From Candidatus Altimarinota bacterium (GTDB taxonomy: Bacteria > Patescibacteriota > Gracilibacteria > UBA4473), in assembly GCA_027028725.1 (NCBI GenBank), contig JALVIB010000013.1, positions 1 through 40,722 on the forward strand: a stretch of DNA of 40,722 nt, read 5' to 3'. This document shows, piece by piece, positions 7,811 to 15,227 of this stretch. The notes beneath the pieces were generated by a model. It worked only from the letters and a program-made list of their open reading frames with translations, did not search any database and was not told the origin of the DNA. The position numbers were made by a program, and so were the translations under genes. Within the stretch, counting starts at the first letter, position 1, and each line of letters starts with the position of its first letter.

Positions 7811-8219
7811 TTTCGCGGGATTTTGGAAAGTCGCGCCTACAATTTTTCACACTTCTGAAAGCGCGGTCACGTGACCGCGCCTAAAAGAAAATCGCAACTT
7901 GGAAAGCGCGACGGCGCCGTCGCGCCTACAAAAAAGGAATTATTTTAAATTAGGGACGGTTTTAAACCGTCCCCTACATTCCTCAGACCTCTGAATTTCT
8001 CCCCTTCTTCCGTGAAATTCCCGCGAAATTTTTACTCCGCATCAGTGTACTAGTACATTAGTTCAGCCAAATCACTTTCTTATCTTATAAACTTATTGTC
8101 TTGTAAACTTGTGAACTCGTAAACCAACTCTTTATCTTTTCGACTTTTTAGCTTTTGAGCTGTCCTAAATATTAACTTTTAACTATTAACTATTAATTTC
8201 CCCAAAATCCCGCGAAATT
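7811..8219. repeat. Intergenic repeat cluster (409 bp) between convergent genes
   Basis: No gene is seen between the S-layer-like gene (+) and mraY (-). It holds a family A copy at the stop codon (7812-7824), perfect palindromes GCGCGGTCACGTGACCGCGC (7861-7880) and GCGCGACGGCGCCGTCGCGC (7906-7925), the near-palindrome GGGACGGTTTTAAACCGTCC (7953-7972), a TTCTGACC-type segment plus family A (about 7980-8030), an AT-rich stretch with repeated CTTGTAAACTTGTGAACTCG (about 8100-8120), and the 50-bp module at 8170-8219. Confidence 0.8.
8170..8219. repeat. 50-bp module abutting the mraY stop codon (copy 1)
   Basis: ATTAACTTTTAACTATTAAC, then TATTAATTTCCCC, then a complete family A copy. It differs from 9614-9663 at only one position, and each copy ends at the base before a minus-strand stop codon (mraY and rplS). 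Shorter relatives of its AT-rich half lie at about 10517-10540, 16159-16190 (abutting the trxA stop) and 37654-37685. Confidence 0.85.
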
Positions 8220-9275
8220 TTATAAATTCCCCATTCCGAGAATTCCTAAAATTAGTCCGATAATCCCAAATCCCGCTCCAATAATCCAAAATCGCGTTGT
8301 GATTTGGGCTTCTGACCAGCCAATTGCTTCAAAATGATGATGAATTGGCGCGATTTTAAAGAGCTTTTTCCCAAATTTCTTTTTCCAGAAAAGCTGTAAA
8401 ATGACTGATAAAGTTTCCGCGATAAAAACTCCACAAACAATTATGAGAACAATTACCGAATTCGTCAACATCGCGATAACTCCTAAAGTTGCTCCCAAAG
8501 CGAGCGATCCAGTGTCGCCCATGTAAATTTTCGCGGGCGGAACATTAAACCATAGAAAAGCAACTAAGCTAGCAACAATCATCGCGCAAAAAACCGCGAG
8601 AATTGGTAGTCCGTAAAAGTAAGAAATTACCGAAAAAACCCCAAAAGCAATTGCCAAAAGTCCGCCAGCAAGCCCATCTAAACCATCTGTAATATTGACC
8701 GCATTGGAAGTTCCCACGACTACGAAAATAAAAAGTGGCGCATACCATAAACCAATATCAAAATCCCCTATTCCCGGAATATGAATAATTGACCAACCTA
8801 ATTTGAAAGAAAACCAAAGCGCTCCCAAAACCGCAAAAAGCACTAGCGACCAAAGTTTTACTTTCGCGGAAAGTCCTTTTTGTGCGCTTCTTTCGGTGAT
8901 GTTTAGATAATCATCAATCAACCCCAGAACTCCAACTGATAATAAAGTCGCAATTGGCAAATAAGTTTCTCCACGATTGAGAATAGAGTGATCCAAAATT
9001 CCAAAATAAGATAAAACCCGCGAAAAAATCACTACCAACAAAACCGCTGCAATAACCAAAGCTCCCCCCATCGTCGGTGTCCCCGATTTATGCGCATGCA
9101 AAGCGGAAAACAAAGGTGATTTTTTACCATCTAATCCTTGGGAACGAATTTTTTGCGTTAGTTTGAATTTCTGAATTAATTTAATAAATTTGGGAAAAAA
9201 ACTGATTACTAATAAAAAAACCAGTCCCGAATAGGAAAAAATTTCAATCAAATTAGCAATGTGTATTTCCTTCAT
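8220..9275 (-). CDS. mraY: Phospho-N-acetylmuramoyl-pentapeptide transferase
   Basis: This integral membrane enzyme transfers phospho-MurNAc-pentapeptide from UDP to undecaprenyl phosphate, forming lipid I. At 351 residues with about 10 hydrophobic segments it fits the family. Signatures are SGTPTMGG (about residue 63-70), GLIDDYLNI (about 118-126, the Asp-rich Mg site), NITDGLDGLAGG (about 193-204), MGDTGSLALG (about 251-260) and the HHHFE loop near 316-320. A -10 box sits 6 nt before the ATG and a family A core lies just upstream of it. Together with the MurE-like ligase it shows that the organism makes its own peptidoglycan. Confidence 0.97.
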   Translation of the reverse strand: MKEIHIANLIEIFSYSGLVFLLVISFFPKFIKLIQKFKLTQKIRSQGLDGKKSPLFSALHAHKSGTPTMGGALVIAAVLLVVIFSRVLSYFGILDHSILNRGETYLPIATLLSVGVLGLIDDYLNITERSAQKGLSAKVKLWSLVLFAVLGALWFSFKLGWSIIHIPGIGDFDIGLWYAPLFIFVVVGTSNAVNITDGLDGLAGGLLAIAFGVFSVISYFYGLPILAVFCAMIVASLVAFLWFNVPPAKIYMGDTGSLALGATLGVIAMLTNSVIVLIIVCGVFIAETLSVILQLFWKKKFGKKLFKIAPIHHHFEAIGWSEAQITTRFWIIGAGFGIIGLILGILGMGNL

Positions 9276-9281
9276 CTGTAA

Positions 9282-9287
9282 ATAATA
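9282..9287 (-). promoter_or_regulatory. -10 box TATTAT of mraY with adjacent family A repeat
   Basis: On the minus strand TATTAT is followed by 6 nt (TTACAG) and the ATG, so the transcript is predicted to be leaderless. A family A core (9292-9297) lies 4 bp upstream of the box, although the intergenic region is 388 bp long, so its position is not forced by lack of space. Confidence 0.55.
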
Positions 9288-9613
9288 ATCTCGCGGGAAT
9301 TTTAGGGAAACTCCTTCGTCTTGTAAACAAAAAAGAATTCAGAGACTTTTCCTAATTTTTTCGCGGGATTTTGGAAAGTATGAATTCAAATTCACGCCTA
9401 CAATTTTTTCATATTTCCGAAAGCACGAATTCTGTCCCCCTCATTGAGGGGGAATAAATACGAAGAATGAGTATTTCAGGGGGAGCTAAAAAATCGCGGG
9501 AATTTGGTAAGCGCGACGGCGCCGTCGCGCCTACAAAAAAAGAATAATTTTTAGGGCTGGTATAAGACCTGCCCCTACAAAGTAAATGGCGATTGATAAT
9601 CGCCCCTACAAAA

Positions 9614-9663
9614 CTATTAACTTCTAACTATTAACTATTAATTTCCCCAAAATCCCGCGAAAT
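9614..9663. repeat. 50-bp module abutting the rplS stop codon (copy 2)
   Basis: It is identical to 8170-8219 except for one T/C difference in the AT-rich half, and it also runs directly into the minus-strand stop codon. The family A copy forms the gene-proximal end. Confidence 0.85.
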
Positions 9664-10101
9664 TTAGCTTGCTGCTTCTTCTGTTTTTTCTTCGGCTACT
9701 TCTTCTTTGGCAATTTCTTTAACTGGTTTTTCAAAAGTTTTGAAAGTCACTTCTTTTTTAATTTCTTTCAATCGTAGAGCTTTACCTTGTCTTTCTCGCA
9801 AGTAGTTCAATTTAGCTCGGCGAACTTTTTGGGAACGCATCACTTCAATCTCGACAATGTTTGGGGAGTGAATTGGGAAAACTTTCTCAACTCCAACTCC
9901 AGAAGCAATTCTTCGTACAGTGAAAGTAGAATTAACTCCGTGTCCAGGATTTACCGCGATAACCGTTCCTTGAAAAACCTGAATACGAGTTTTATTTCCT
10001 TCTTTAATTTTTTGGTGAACTTTAACAATCTGTCCTGGAATTAAGTTTGGTACTTTGTCCTTGCAGTGTTTAAGAGTGAAATCGCGTAAAATTTGAGACA
10101 T
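9664..10101 (-). CDS. rplS: 50S ribosomal protein L19
   Basis: A 145-residue ribosomal protein located at the 30S-50S interface. Family features are PGQIVKVHQKIKEGNKTRIQ near 23-42, FQGTVIA near 43-49, TVRRIASGVGVEKVFPIHSP near 61-80 and KVRRAKLNYLRER near 92-104. Bacterial L19 is usually about 115-120 residues; here an acidic Lys/Glu/Ala tail of about 25 residues follows, ending EEKTEEAAS. A C-rich leader motif is absent and no Shine-Dalgarno is present. mraY follows on the same strand after 388 bp of repeats, rather than trmD or rimM. Confidence 0.97.
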   Translation of the reverse strand: MSQILRDFTLKHCKDKVPNLIPGQIVKVHQKIKEGNKTRIQVFQGTVIAVNPGHGVNSTFTVRRIASGVGVEKVFPIHSPNIVEIEVMRSQKVRRAKLNYLRERQGKALRLKEIKKEVTFKTFEKPVKEIAKEEVAEEKTEEAAS

Positions 10102-10321
10102 TTTTAAATTAATTAAGTCAAAATCAGGCGAATACTAATAATTTTGTTTTTTCTGGCAAGTTTTTTCGCGGGATTTTGAGATAGCGAAAAAGTCAACAAG
10201 TCGAAAAGACAAAAATTTAGTTTACAAGTTCGCAAGCAAGTAGGGGCGATTATCAATCGCCTATATAAAAAAAATCCCGCGAAATTTTGAGCTAACACAA
10301 GATTAGAACCTGCATAAATTA

Positions 10322-10517
10322 TTAAGGAAACTCTGATAAATAACGCAAAATAGAAAATTTTAAGATTTTTGAGATAATTTTTTTGAGAAATTGATTTTCG
10401 TAGCGGGCTACGGAAATCACTATTTCGAGGGAAAATTAGCCAAAAAGATGAATTTTGTTTTTGCGCCTGCCTAATTCCTTTATTGTGTAGAATTTTTATT
10501 TATCAGAATTTCCTTAA
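10322..10517. mobile_element. 196-bp MITE-like element with 22-bp terminal inverted repeats
   Basis: The left end begins TTAAGGAAACTCTGATAAAT (10322 on) and the right end (10496-10517) is its reverse complement with one mismatch over 22 bp. The interior encodes nothing and contains a second inverted repeat around GATTTTCGTAGC...GCTACGGAAATC (about 10393-10419). Size and ends fit a non-autonomous transposon mobilised in trans. I see no convincing target duplication, and no related transposase is in the window. It contains no family A repeat, unlike its surroundings. Confidence 0.7.
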
Positions 10518-10563
10518 CTATTAACTTTTAACTATTAATTTTTGTAAATCCCGCGAATTTTTC

Positions 10564-10569
10564 TAAAAT
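10564..10569 (+). promoter_or_regulatory. -10 box TAAAAT of mutL with adjacent family A repeat
   Basis: TAAAAT is followed by 7 nt and the ATG at 10577, predicting a leaderless mRNA. A family A core (10550-10555) lies 8 bp upstream, although the intergenic region is 475 bp long. The TCTAAAATA context is shared with the MurE-like gene. Confidence 0.6.
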
Positions 10570-10576
10570 ACTTCCG

Positions 10577-12460
10577 ATGTCTATTCAGGTTTTGCCTCCC
10601 GAAATCGCTAATCAAATTGCCGCCGGTGAAGTTGTCGAAAGACCCGCCAGCGTGGTCAAAGAATGCGTTGAAAATTCCCTCGATGCCGGCGCGAAAAATA
10701 TTGAAATTCATATTTCAGACGGCGGAAAAGAACTGATTAAAATCATCGATGATGGGAAAGGAATGTCGCCTGAAGACGCGAAAAAATGCCATTTGCGACA
10801 CGCTACTTCTAAAATTTCTAAAATCGATGACTTATTTACAGTGCAATCTTTTGGTTTTCGCGGAGAAGCACTTGCCGCAATTTCTGCGGTTTCGGATTTT
10901 ACTTTGATTACGAAACGCGCGGAAGACGAAACCGGAACAAAAATCCAAATTTTCGCGGGAAAAAATATCACCGAATCCCCTGCTCCCGCCAATACCGGGA
11001 CAACGATTGAGATTAGAAAATTATTCTATCCAACTCCGGCTCGTTTGGCTCATTTAAAGACAAATGCGACCGAAATTCGCGAAATTTCGCGGGAAATTCA
11101 AGCTTTTGCGCTAGCTAATCCGCAAGTTAGTTTTAAGTTTTTTAAGGACGACAAACTTGCTCTGGATTTGCCGGCAACGGATAAAAAAACGCGTGTAGCC
11201 GAAATTTTGAAAGAAAATCCCGATGACTTGGCAGAAGTTTTCTTTAAATCCCGCGAAATTTCTATTTCCGGATTTCTCATTAAACCGGGAAAATGTGTTT
11301 CTAATAAAAAATCTCAATTTTTGTTTGTAAACGGACGCCGAATCGAAGACTATAAATTAGCTTACGCCATTCGTGAAGCGTATGTGCAGTCGGCAGGAAT
11401 TGAGCATCACTTGCATCCAAAATTCGCGATATTTATCGAAATTGATCCGATTTTGGTCGATGTAAATGTTCATCCGCGGAAATTGGAAGTGAAATTTGCG
11501 GAAGCGGGCGATGTTTTTCGCGCGGTCAAGCAGGCGTGTGTTTCGGCTTTGGAAAAAGTCCACACTACTCCTTTTTCTGGATTTGTAGGGACAGGTCGCG
11601 ACCTGTCCGCCCAAAATAGTCAAAATTTCGCGGGATTTCAGCCCTCACCCCAAACCCTCTCCCCGAGGGAGAGGGAGTTCTCATCAAACGGAAGAAAAAA
11701 TTATCAATCTTTTGGAATAAATAATAACGCGCACAAAATCCCGCGAAATTATCCGAAAATGTCCAAGTCCGGACTTAATACATATTCAAACACATCAAGT
11801 CCGGACTTAAAAACATTTTCTACTCAAAACTTTGAGCGAAATTTACAAAACACAGGCAATTTTCCACTTCCAGAAGAAAAAAATATTGTGCCAACCGGCG
11901 AACTAAAACTCATCGGGCAAATTTCGCGAAAATACATTATGGCGGAGGCGGAAAACGGGATTTGGATATTTGATCAGCATGCTTTGCACGAACGCCAGCG
12001 CTTTGAAGAGTTTTGGAAATCCCGCGAAAAATTGACCAAGGAAATTCAAAAATTACTTGTTCCGTATGTCTTAAAAATTGAAGACGAAGATTGGGAAACA
12101 ATTTGGCAAAATCGCTCGGAATTACAAAAACTTGGTTTTGAATTTAGCGAAAACAAAGAAGTTTTAGCCGTTCCCAAAATTCTAGTCAAAGAAAATCTTG
12201 ACCAAATTTTCGCGGGATTTTCGCAGTATTTTTCCGAAAATAAAGTCGGTGAAACGCCAGTTGATCGATTTTTACGAAAAATTCTGGAATACAAAAGTTG
12301 TCGTGGTGCGGTAATGTTTGGTGATAAAATGGAACCTGCCGAAATGCAAAAACTTTTGGACGATTTCCAGACTACGCAATGGCGAAATCTCTGTCCACAC
12401 GGCCGTCCAAATCATATTTTTTGGAGTTTTGATGATTTAGACAGAGAGTTTCATCGGTAA
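10577..12460 (+). CDS. mutL: DNA mismatch repair protein MutL
   Basis: MutL couples mismatch recognition by MutS to strand removal. The 627-residue protein has an N-terminal GHKL ATPase (ENSLDAGA near 32-39, DDGKGM near 57-62, GFRGEALAAIS near 95-105, FVNGRR near 250-255) and a C-terminal endonuclease domain with DQHALHERQRFEE (near 465-477), which fits the metal-binding DQHA-x2-E-x4-E motif. SCRGAV (near 574) and CPHGRP (near 604-609) are also present, so this is an active-nickase type, as in bacteria without MutH. The linker between the domains (about 335-440) is packed with at least five translated repeat families. The start is supported by a -10 box 7 nt upstream. Neither mutS nor mutH is in the window. 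Confidence 0.96.
   Translation: MSIQVLPPEIANQIAAGEVVERPASVVKECVENSLDAGAKNIEIHISDGGKELIKIIDDGKGMSPEDAKKCHLRHATSKISKIDDLFTVQSFGFRGEALAAISAVSDFTLITKRAEDETGTKIQIFAGKNITESPAPANTGTTIEIRKLFYPTPARLAHLKTNATEIREISREIQAFALANPQVSFKFFKDDKLALDLPATDKKTRVAEILKENPDDLAEVFFKSREISISGFLIKPGKCVSNKKSQFLFVNGRRIEDYKLAYAIREAYVQSAGIEHHLHPKFAIFIEIDPILVDVNVHPRKLEVKFAEAGDVFRAVKQACVSALEKVHTTPFSGFVGTGRDLSAQNSQNFAGFQPSPQTLSPREREFSSNGRKNYQSFGINNNAHKIPRNYPKMSKSGLNTYSNTSSPDLKTFSTQNFERNLQNTGNFPLPEEKNIVPTGELKLIGQISRKYIMAEAENGIWIFDQHALHERQRFEEFWKSREKLTKEIQKLLVPYVLKIEDEDWETIWQNRSELQKLGFEFSENKEVLAVPKILVKENLDQIFAGFSQYFSENKVGETPVDRFLRKILEYKSCRGAVMFGDKMEPAEMQKLLDDFQTTQWRNLCPHGRPNHIFWSFDDLDREFHR
11584..11808. repeat. Five repeat families nested in the MutL linker coding region
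   Basis: In order: the perfect palindrome GGACAGGTCGCGACCTGTCC (11589-11608, preceded by GTAG and followed by GCCC), family A (near 11630), a CTCTCCCCGAGGGAGAG hairpin of a widespread intergenic repeat type (about 11660-11676, translated LSPRERE), family A again (near 11740), and two AAGTCCGGACTT palindromes (11765-11776 and 11797-11808). All keep the frame open across the disordered linker. Confidence 0.85.
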
Positions 12461-12481
12461 AATCCCGCGAAAAATTTGATT

Positions 12482-12487
12482 TATAAT
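12482..12487 (+). promoter_or_regulatory. -10 box TATAAT with adjacent family A repeat
   Basis: A consensus TATAAT lies 12 bp downstream of a family A core (12464-12469), within the 52-bp gap after mutL. The ATG is at 12513, so the predicted leader is about 19 nt. Confidence 0.5.
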
Positions 12488-12512
12488 ATTTTTTGTGTTT
12501 TATTTAGATTAA

Positions 12513-13133
12513 ATGAAATTTAAAAATAAATTATTAATAGGTGGGTCTATCGTTTTAGGAAGCGTAACTATTGGTCTATTTCTAAATAATAAAAAAGAAA
12601 TCGCAAGGTTTGAGAATATAACAAAAGGAAAAATTGCAAAAATCATCGAAAATGAAGCAAAAATATATAAACAAGATCCTAAACTTTTAAAAACCTGTGC
12701 TCTTACTGAATCATTAAATAGTAACACGCCAAATGTTTTTCAATTAGAAACTAAGACTTACATAGAAATTGCTATAGAATTGTATCATGCTGGTCATACC
12801 GATATCGATACAACTTCTGCAGGTCTTAATAATTTAGAATCAAGTATTAAATGTGGAGTTAAGCATTTTTCGCGACTTTTATACAAATACAGTGATCATT
12901 ATGGTGGAAATTACAAATCTTATTATCCTCAAATACAAAAAATAATATCTGATCAGGGACTCAATAATCTATCTCCAGTTGTAGTTATGTCCTTGATAGC
13001 ACACAATCGTGGTGAAGGGAATATGGATAAGTGGCTCAAAAATGGTTGTAATTTTAAAGATTTACCAAGGATAACTAAAGAACATATTGCAAGGGCCGAT
13101 CGCAATATGCGTTGGATGCGAAAAAGCGCTTAA
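12513..13133 (+). CDS. Membrane-anchored lytic-transglycosylase-like protein
   Basis: A 206-residue protein with one N-terminal membrane helix (about residues 7-25) and the rest outside the cytoplasm. The segment LLKTCALTESLNSN near 50-63 resembles the catalytic-Glu region of SLT-type lytic transglycosylases, and VVVMSLIAHNRGEGNMDKWL near 157-176 resembles the later 'A..aYNaG...v..yl' motif. If so, it cleaves the glycan chain of peptidoglycan. The match is distant and rests on two motifs. The gene is AT-rich and is one of the few with no family A copy in its 620 bp, which suggests more recent arrival. It converges on the next gene with a gap of only 9 bp. Confidence 0.55.
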   Translation: MKFKNKLLIGGSIVLGSVTIGLFLNNKKEIARFENITKGKIAKIIENEAKIYKQDPKLLKTCALTESLNSNTPNVFQLETKTYIEIAIELYHAGHTDIDTTSAGLNNLESSIKCGVKHFSRLLYKYSDHYGGNYKSYYPQIQKIISDQGLNNLSPVVVMSLIAHNRGEGNMDKWLKNGCNFKDLPRITKEHIARADRNMRWMRKSA

Positions 13134-13142
13134 TTAAAAAAA

Positions 13143-14525
13143 TTATCCAACAAACCTCTTTAAAACGCCAACTAAAATTTCTTTCTTTTCGGCGAGAGAT
13201 TTTTCATCGCGAGCTTCAATCCGAATGGAAATTTTTGGTGAAGTGTTGGAACAACGAATAATCCCCCACTCCAAGTTTCCAAATTCCACGCGAACTCCGT
13301 CTGTCGTGTCTGCATCAGGATATTTTTCGACTAAAATCCCGCGAATTTTTTCTAAAATTTCAAATTTTTCTTCGTCCGGAACACTGAATTTTTCGGAAAA
13401 CTCTAATAAAGTTGGCCAATGCACCAGAGTTTCTGCCAAAAGTTGCGGGAAAGATTGAATCGCCGTAATAAAGCGTAATCCCGCGAGAATTGCATCATCG
13501 TGTCCGTAAAAATTTTCGCCGAACATAAAGTGTCCACTCTGTTCTCCTCCTAATTTCGCGGGAATTTCGTGCATTTTTTCTTCGATATAAGAATGCCCGG
13601 TTTTGGAAAAAACAGGTTTTCCACCAATCTCGCGAATTTTTTCCGCCAGAGCTGTAGAACTCATCGCGTCAATTACAATCGACTCTCCAGGGTTTCGAGA
13701 AAGAAAATCCGCCGCCAAAATATACATAATTTTATCTGCGGAAAAAATTTCTCCTTCCTTGGAAACAATTCCAATTCGGTCGCCGTCTCCATCAAAAGCA
13801 AATCCGAAATCAGCTTTATTTTCGCGGGTTTTTTGGATTAAGTCTTGCAAATTTTCCACGCGTTCCGGATCTGGCTGATGATTGGGAAAAGTCGTATCCA
13901 AATCACAATACAGCTCAATCACATTGTGTCCAAATTCGCGCAAAATCTGCGGATAATAAAGTCCCGCCACTCCGTTTCCCGCATCAACAACGATGTTTAG
14001 AAGTTTTTGTTTTGGCGTAATTTCCTGCAATTTTTCTAAATATTCCGCGAAAAAATCGACTTTTTGGCAATTATTATCGCAAATTCCCATATCTTTTGCC
14101 AACAAGCACTTCGTGCATTCCGCCATTTTGGCGATTTTTTGCAGTTCTGCTCCGCAGACCGAGCCATTTTTGTCCATAAATTTTAGACCATTATCTTTCG
14201 CGGGATTATGGGAAGCGGTAATTTGCACCGTCGCGTTAAAACCAGCGTCATTGAAATAAAAATAATTCATTGGACTAGTAATTGTTCCGCCCCAAACAAC
14301 TTCTGCGCCAACTGATTCAAGTCCACCGACAACGGCCGGCCAAAGCTCCGGCATAGATTGTCGTCCGTCCCCAGCGACAAAAATTCGCGGGTTTTTAAGA
14401 TTGAATTTATCTTTAATATATCGTCCAAAAGCCGCCGCCGTCACAAAAAATCCGTCTTCGTCAAAGTCTTTAAAAGCTTCTCCGCGAATATCGTAAGCTC
14501 GGAATATTTTTTTGTTTAAAATCAT
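13143..14525 (-). CDS. Phosphomannomutase/phosphoglucomutase
   Basis: A 460-residue alpha-D-phosphohexomutase that interconverts hexose 6- and 1-phosphates for sugar nucleotides and surface glycans. The phosphoserine motif TASHNP is near residue 103-108, the Mg-binding loop DGDGDR near 244-249, the sugar-specificity motif GEQSGH near 330-335, and the phosphate-binding RCSNTSPKISIR segment near 425. GEQSGH is typical of the dual-specificity PMM/PGM group. It would supply glucose 1-phosphate for the GalU enzyme encoded about 3 kb away, or mannose 1-phosphate for GDP-mannose. A degenerate family A copy (TTCCGCGAAATTT) lies just before the start. Confidence 0.94.
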   Translation of the reverse strand: MILNKKIFRAYDIRGEAFKDFDEDGFFVTAAAFGRYIKDKFNLKNPRIFVAGDGRQSMPELWPAVVGGLESVGAEVVWGGTITSPMNYFYFNDAGFNATVQITASHNPAKDNGLKFMDKNGSVCGAELQKIAKMAECTKCLLAKDMGICDNNCQKVDFFAEYLEKLQEITPKQKLLNIVVDAGNGVAGLYYPQILREFGHNVIELYCDLDTTFPNHQPDPERVENLQDLIQKTRENKADFGFAFDGDGDRIGIVSKEGEIFSADKIMYILAADFLSRNPGESIVIDAMSSTALAEKIREIGGKPVFSKTGHSYIEEKMHEIPAKLGGEQSGHFMFGENFYGHDDAILAGLRFITAIQSFPQLLAETLVHWPTLLEFSEKFSVPDEEKFEILEKIRGILVEKYPDADTTDGVRVEFGNLEWGIIRCSNTSPKISIRIEARDEKSLAEKKEILVGVLKRFVG

Positions 14526-14623
14526 TTGGAAAAATAAAATTTCGCGGAAATATTAACTCAATTTCCCCAATTATGCTAAAAAAATTTGACTATAAATGAA
14601 ATTCCGCGAAAATTTAGGGGAAC

Positions 14624-14629
14624 TATAAT
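14624..14629 (+). promoter_or_regulatory. -10 box TATAAT of the small secreted protein gene
   Basis: A consensus TATAAT lies 16 nt before the ATG at 14646, predicting a leader of about 9-10 nt with AACCAATAAAAA before the start. A degenerate family A copy (TTCCGCGAAAATTT) lies 15 bp upstream of the box. This is the promoter side of the divergent pair with the PMM/PGM gene. Confidence 0.6.
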
Positions 14630-14645
14630 TTTTAACCAATAAAAA

Positions 14646-15140
14646 ATGAAAAAAATAGCTTTACTTCTAGCGATTGCCATTATGGCACCAGCATTGTCAT
14701 TCGCTATCCCTGCTTATCCAGAAAGCCACACTGCACCTACAACAATTAATTTTGAAGCATTGCGAAATTACCTACGCAGCCGAAATTTCTTACACCGAAA
14801 ATTTAATAACGGTTTGCGATCTTGGGAATTTAAGCCTCATGTTTACAAAGCTAAACGATTGCAATACAAAAATGTTAACGCCAAGAAAAAACCAACTTTT
14901 CCTGGAGTTGAATACAAAAAGCTATGTTTCCACTGGAAAAATTGCGTAAAACGCGTTTACCAAGCATCTAATGGATACGACAAAGCTTTTGAAAAATATC
15001 CTGGTGATACAAAAGTTGCTGGACCTAAAAAATTAGATTTAGCTTTTATGCCAAACCGAGAACGAAAATTAGGAGCTCGCGAAATTAGAAGTGGAAAATA
15101 TAAATTACTACACTGGAATATTGATTCACGAAACCACTAG
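14646..15140 (+). CDS. Small secreted protein of unknown function
   Basis: A 164-residue protein with a strong signal peptide (MKKIALLLAIAIMAPALSFA, likely cleaved near residue 20). The mature part is very basic and aromatic, for example RNYLRSRNFLHRKFNNGLRSWEF and KAKRLQYKNVNAKKKPTF. Two cysteines (CFHWKNC, near residues 98 and 104) are spaced to form a small disulfide loop. I recognise no family. A consensus promoter and its own terminator (15158-15189) make it a separate, probably well expressed transcript. It has no family A copy. A cationic secreted protein could bind the wall, surface polymers or nucleic acid, which is inference. Confidence 0.75.
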   Translation: MKKIALLLAIAIMAPALSFAIPAYPESHTAPTTINFEALRNYLRSRNFLHRKFNNGLRSWEFKPHVYKAKRLQYKNVNAKKKPTFPGVEYKKLCFHWKNCVKRVYQASNGYDKAFEKYPGDTKVAGPKKLDLAFMPNRERKLGAREIRSGKYKLLHWNIDSRNH

Positions 15141-15157
15141 TTTAGAGAATTAAATAC

Positions 15158-15189
15158 AAAAAAAGACGGCTCACGGAGTCGTTTTTTTT
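15158..15189 (+). terminator. Intrinsic terminator after the small secreted protein gene
   Basis: The stem ACGGCTC/GAGTCGT (one G-U pair) with an ACG loop is flanked by an A-run and followed by eight Ts. It separates the secreted protein gene from truB. Confidence 0.85.
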
Positions 15190-15214
15190 ATTTTAAAATT
15201 TCGCGGGATTTTGC

Positions 15215-15220
15215 TAATCT
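15215..15220 (+). promoter_or_regulatory. -10-like TAATCT of truB with adjacent family A repeat
   Basis: TAATCT is followed by 7 nt and the ATG at 15228, the leaderless spacing seen before other genes. A family A core (15202-15207) lies 7 bp upstream. It follows a strong terminator, so truB needs its own promoter. Confidence 0.5.
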
Positions 15221-15227
15221 ACCAAAG

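Larger units (their letters stand above)
9276..9663. repeat. Intergenic repeat cluster (388 bp) between rplS and mraY
   Basis: No gene is seen. It holds three family A copies (9292, 9361 and 9494 areas), TGAATTCAAATTCA (9390s), a CCCCCTCATTGAGGGGG hairpin (about 9437-9453), the perfect palindrome GCGCGACGGCGCCGTCGCGC (9511-9530), GGGCTGG...CCTGCCC (about 9554-9575), GGCGATTGATAATCGCC (about 9588-9604) and the 50-bp module (9614-9663). The palindromes are each followed by CCTACA or CCCTACA, a constant edge. Confidence 0.8.
10102..10576. repeat. Intergenic region (475 bp) with repeats and MITE-like element
   Basis: No gene is seen in the divergent gap between rplS (-) and mutL (+). It holds family A copies near 10165, 10275 and 10550, a GTAGGGGCGATTATCAATCG palindrome (10240-10259), the MITE-like element at 10322-10517, and an AACTATTAACTTTTAACTAT segment (10517-10536) just before the mutL promoter. 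Confidence 0.8.

Noticed and set aside
5668..10576. tRNA or other structured RNA genes in the long gaps
   Set aside because: I looked for tRNA T-loop and acceptor patterns and saw none. The strong hairpins are palindromic repeats with recurring edges.
11765..11808. CRISPR-like array from repeated AAGTCCGGACTT with 20-nt spacer
   Set aside because: Only two 12-bp palindromes per site, spacers too short, no leader and no cas genes. It is a paired palindrome, not an array.
12513..13133. Phage endolysin within a prophage
   Set aside because: No other phage genes (capsid, terminase, integrase, holin) are nearby, and the neighbours are housekeeping genes.
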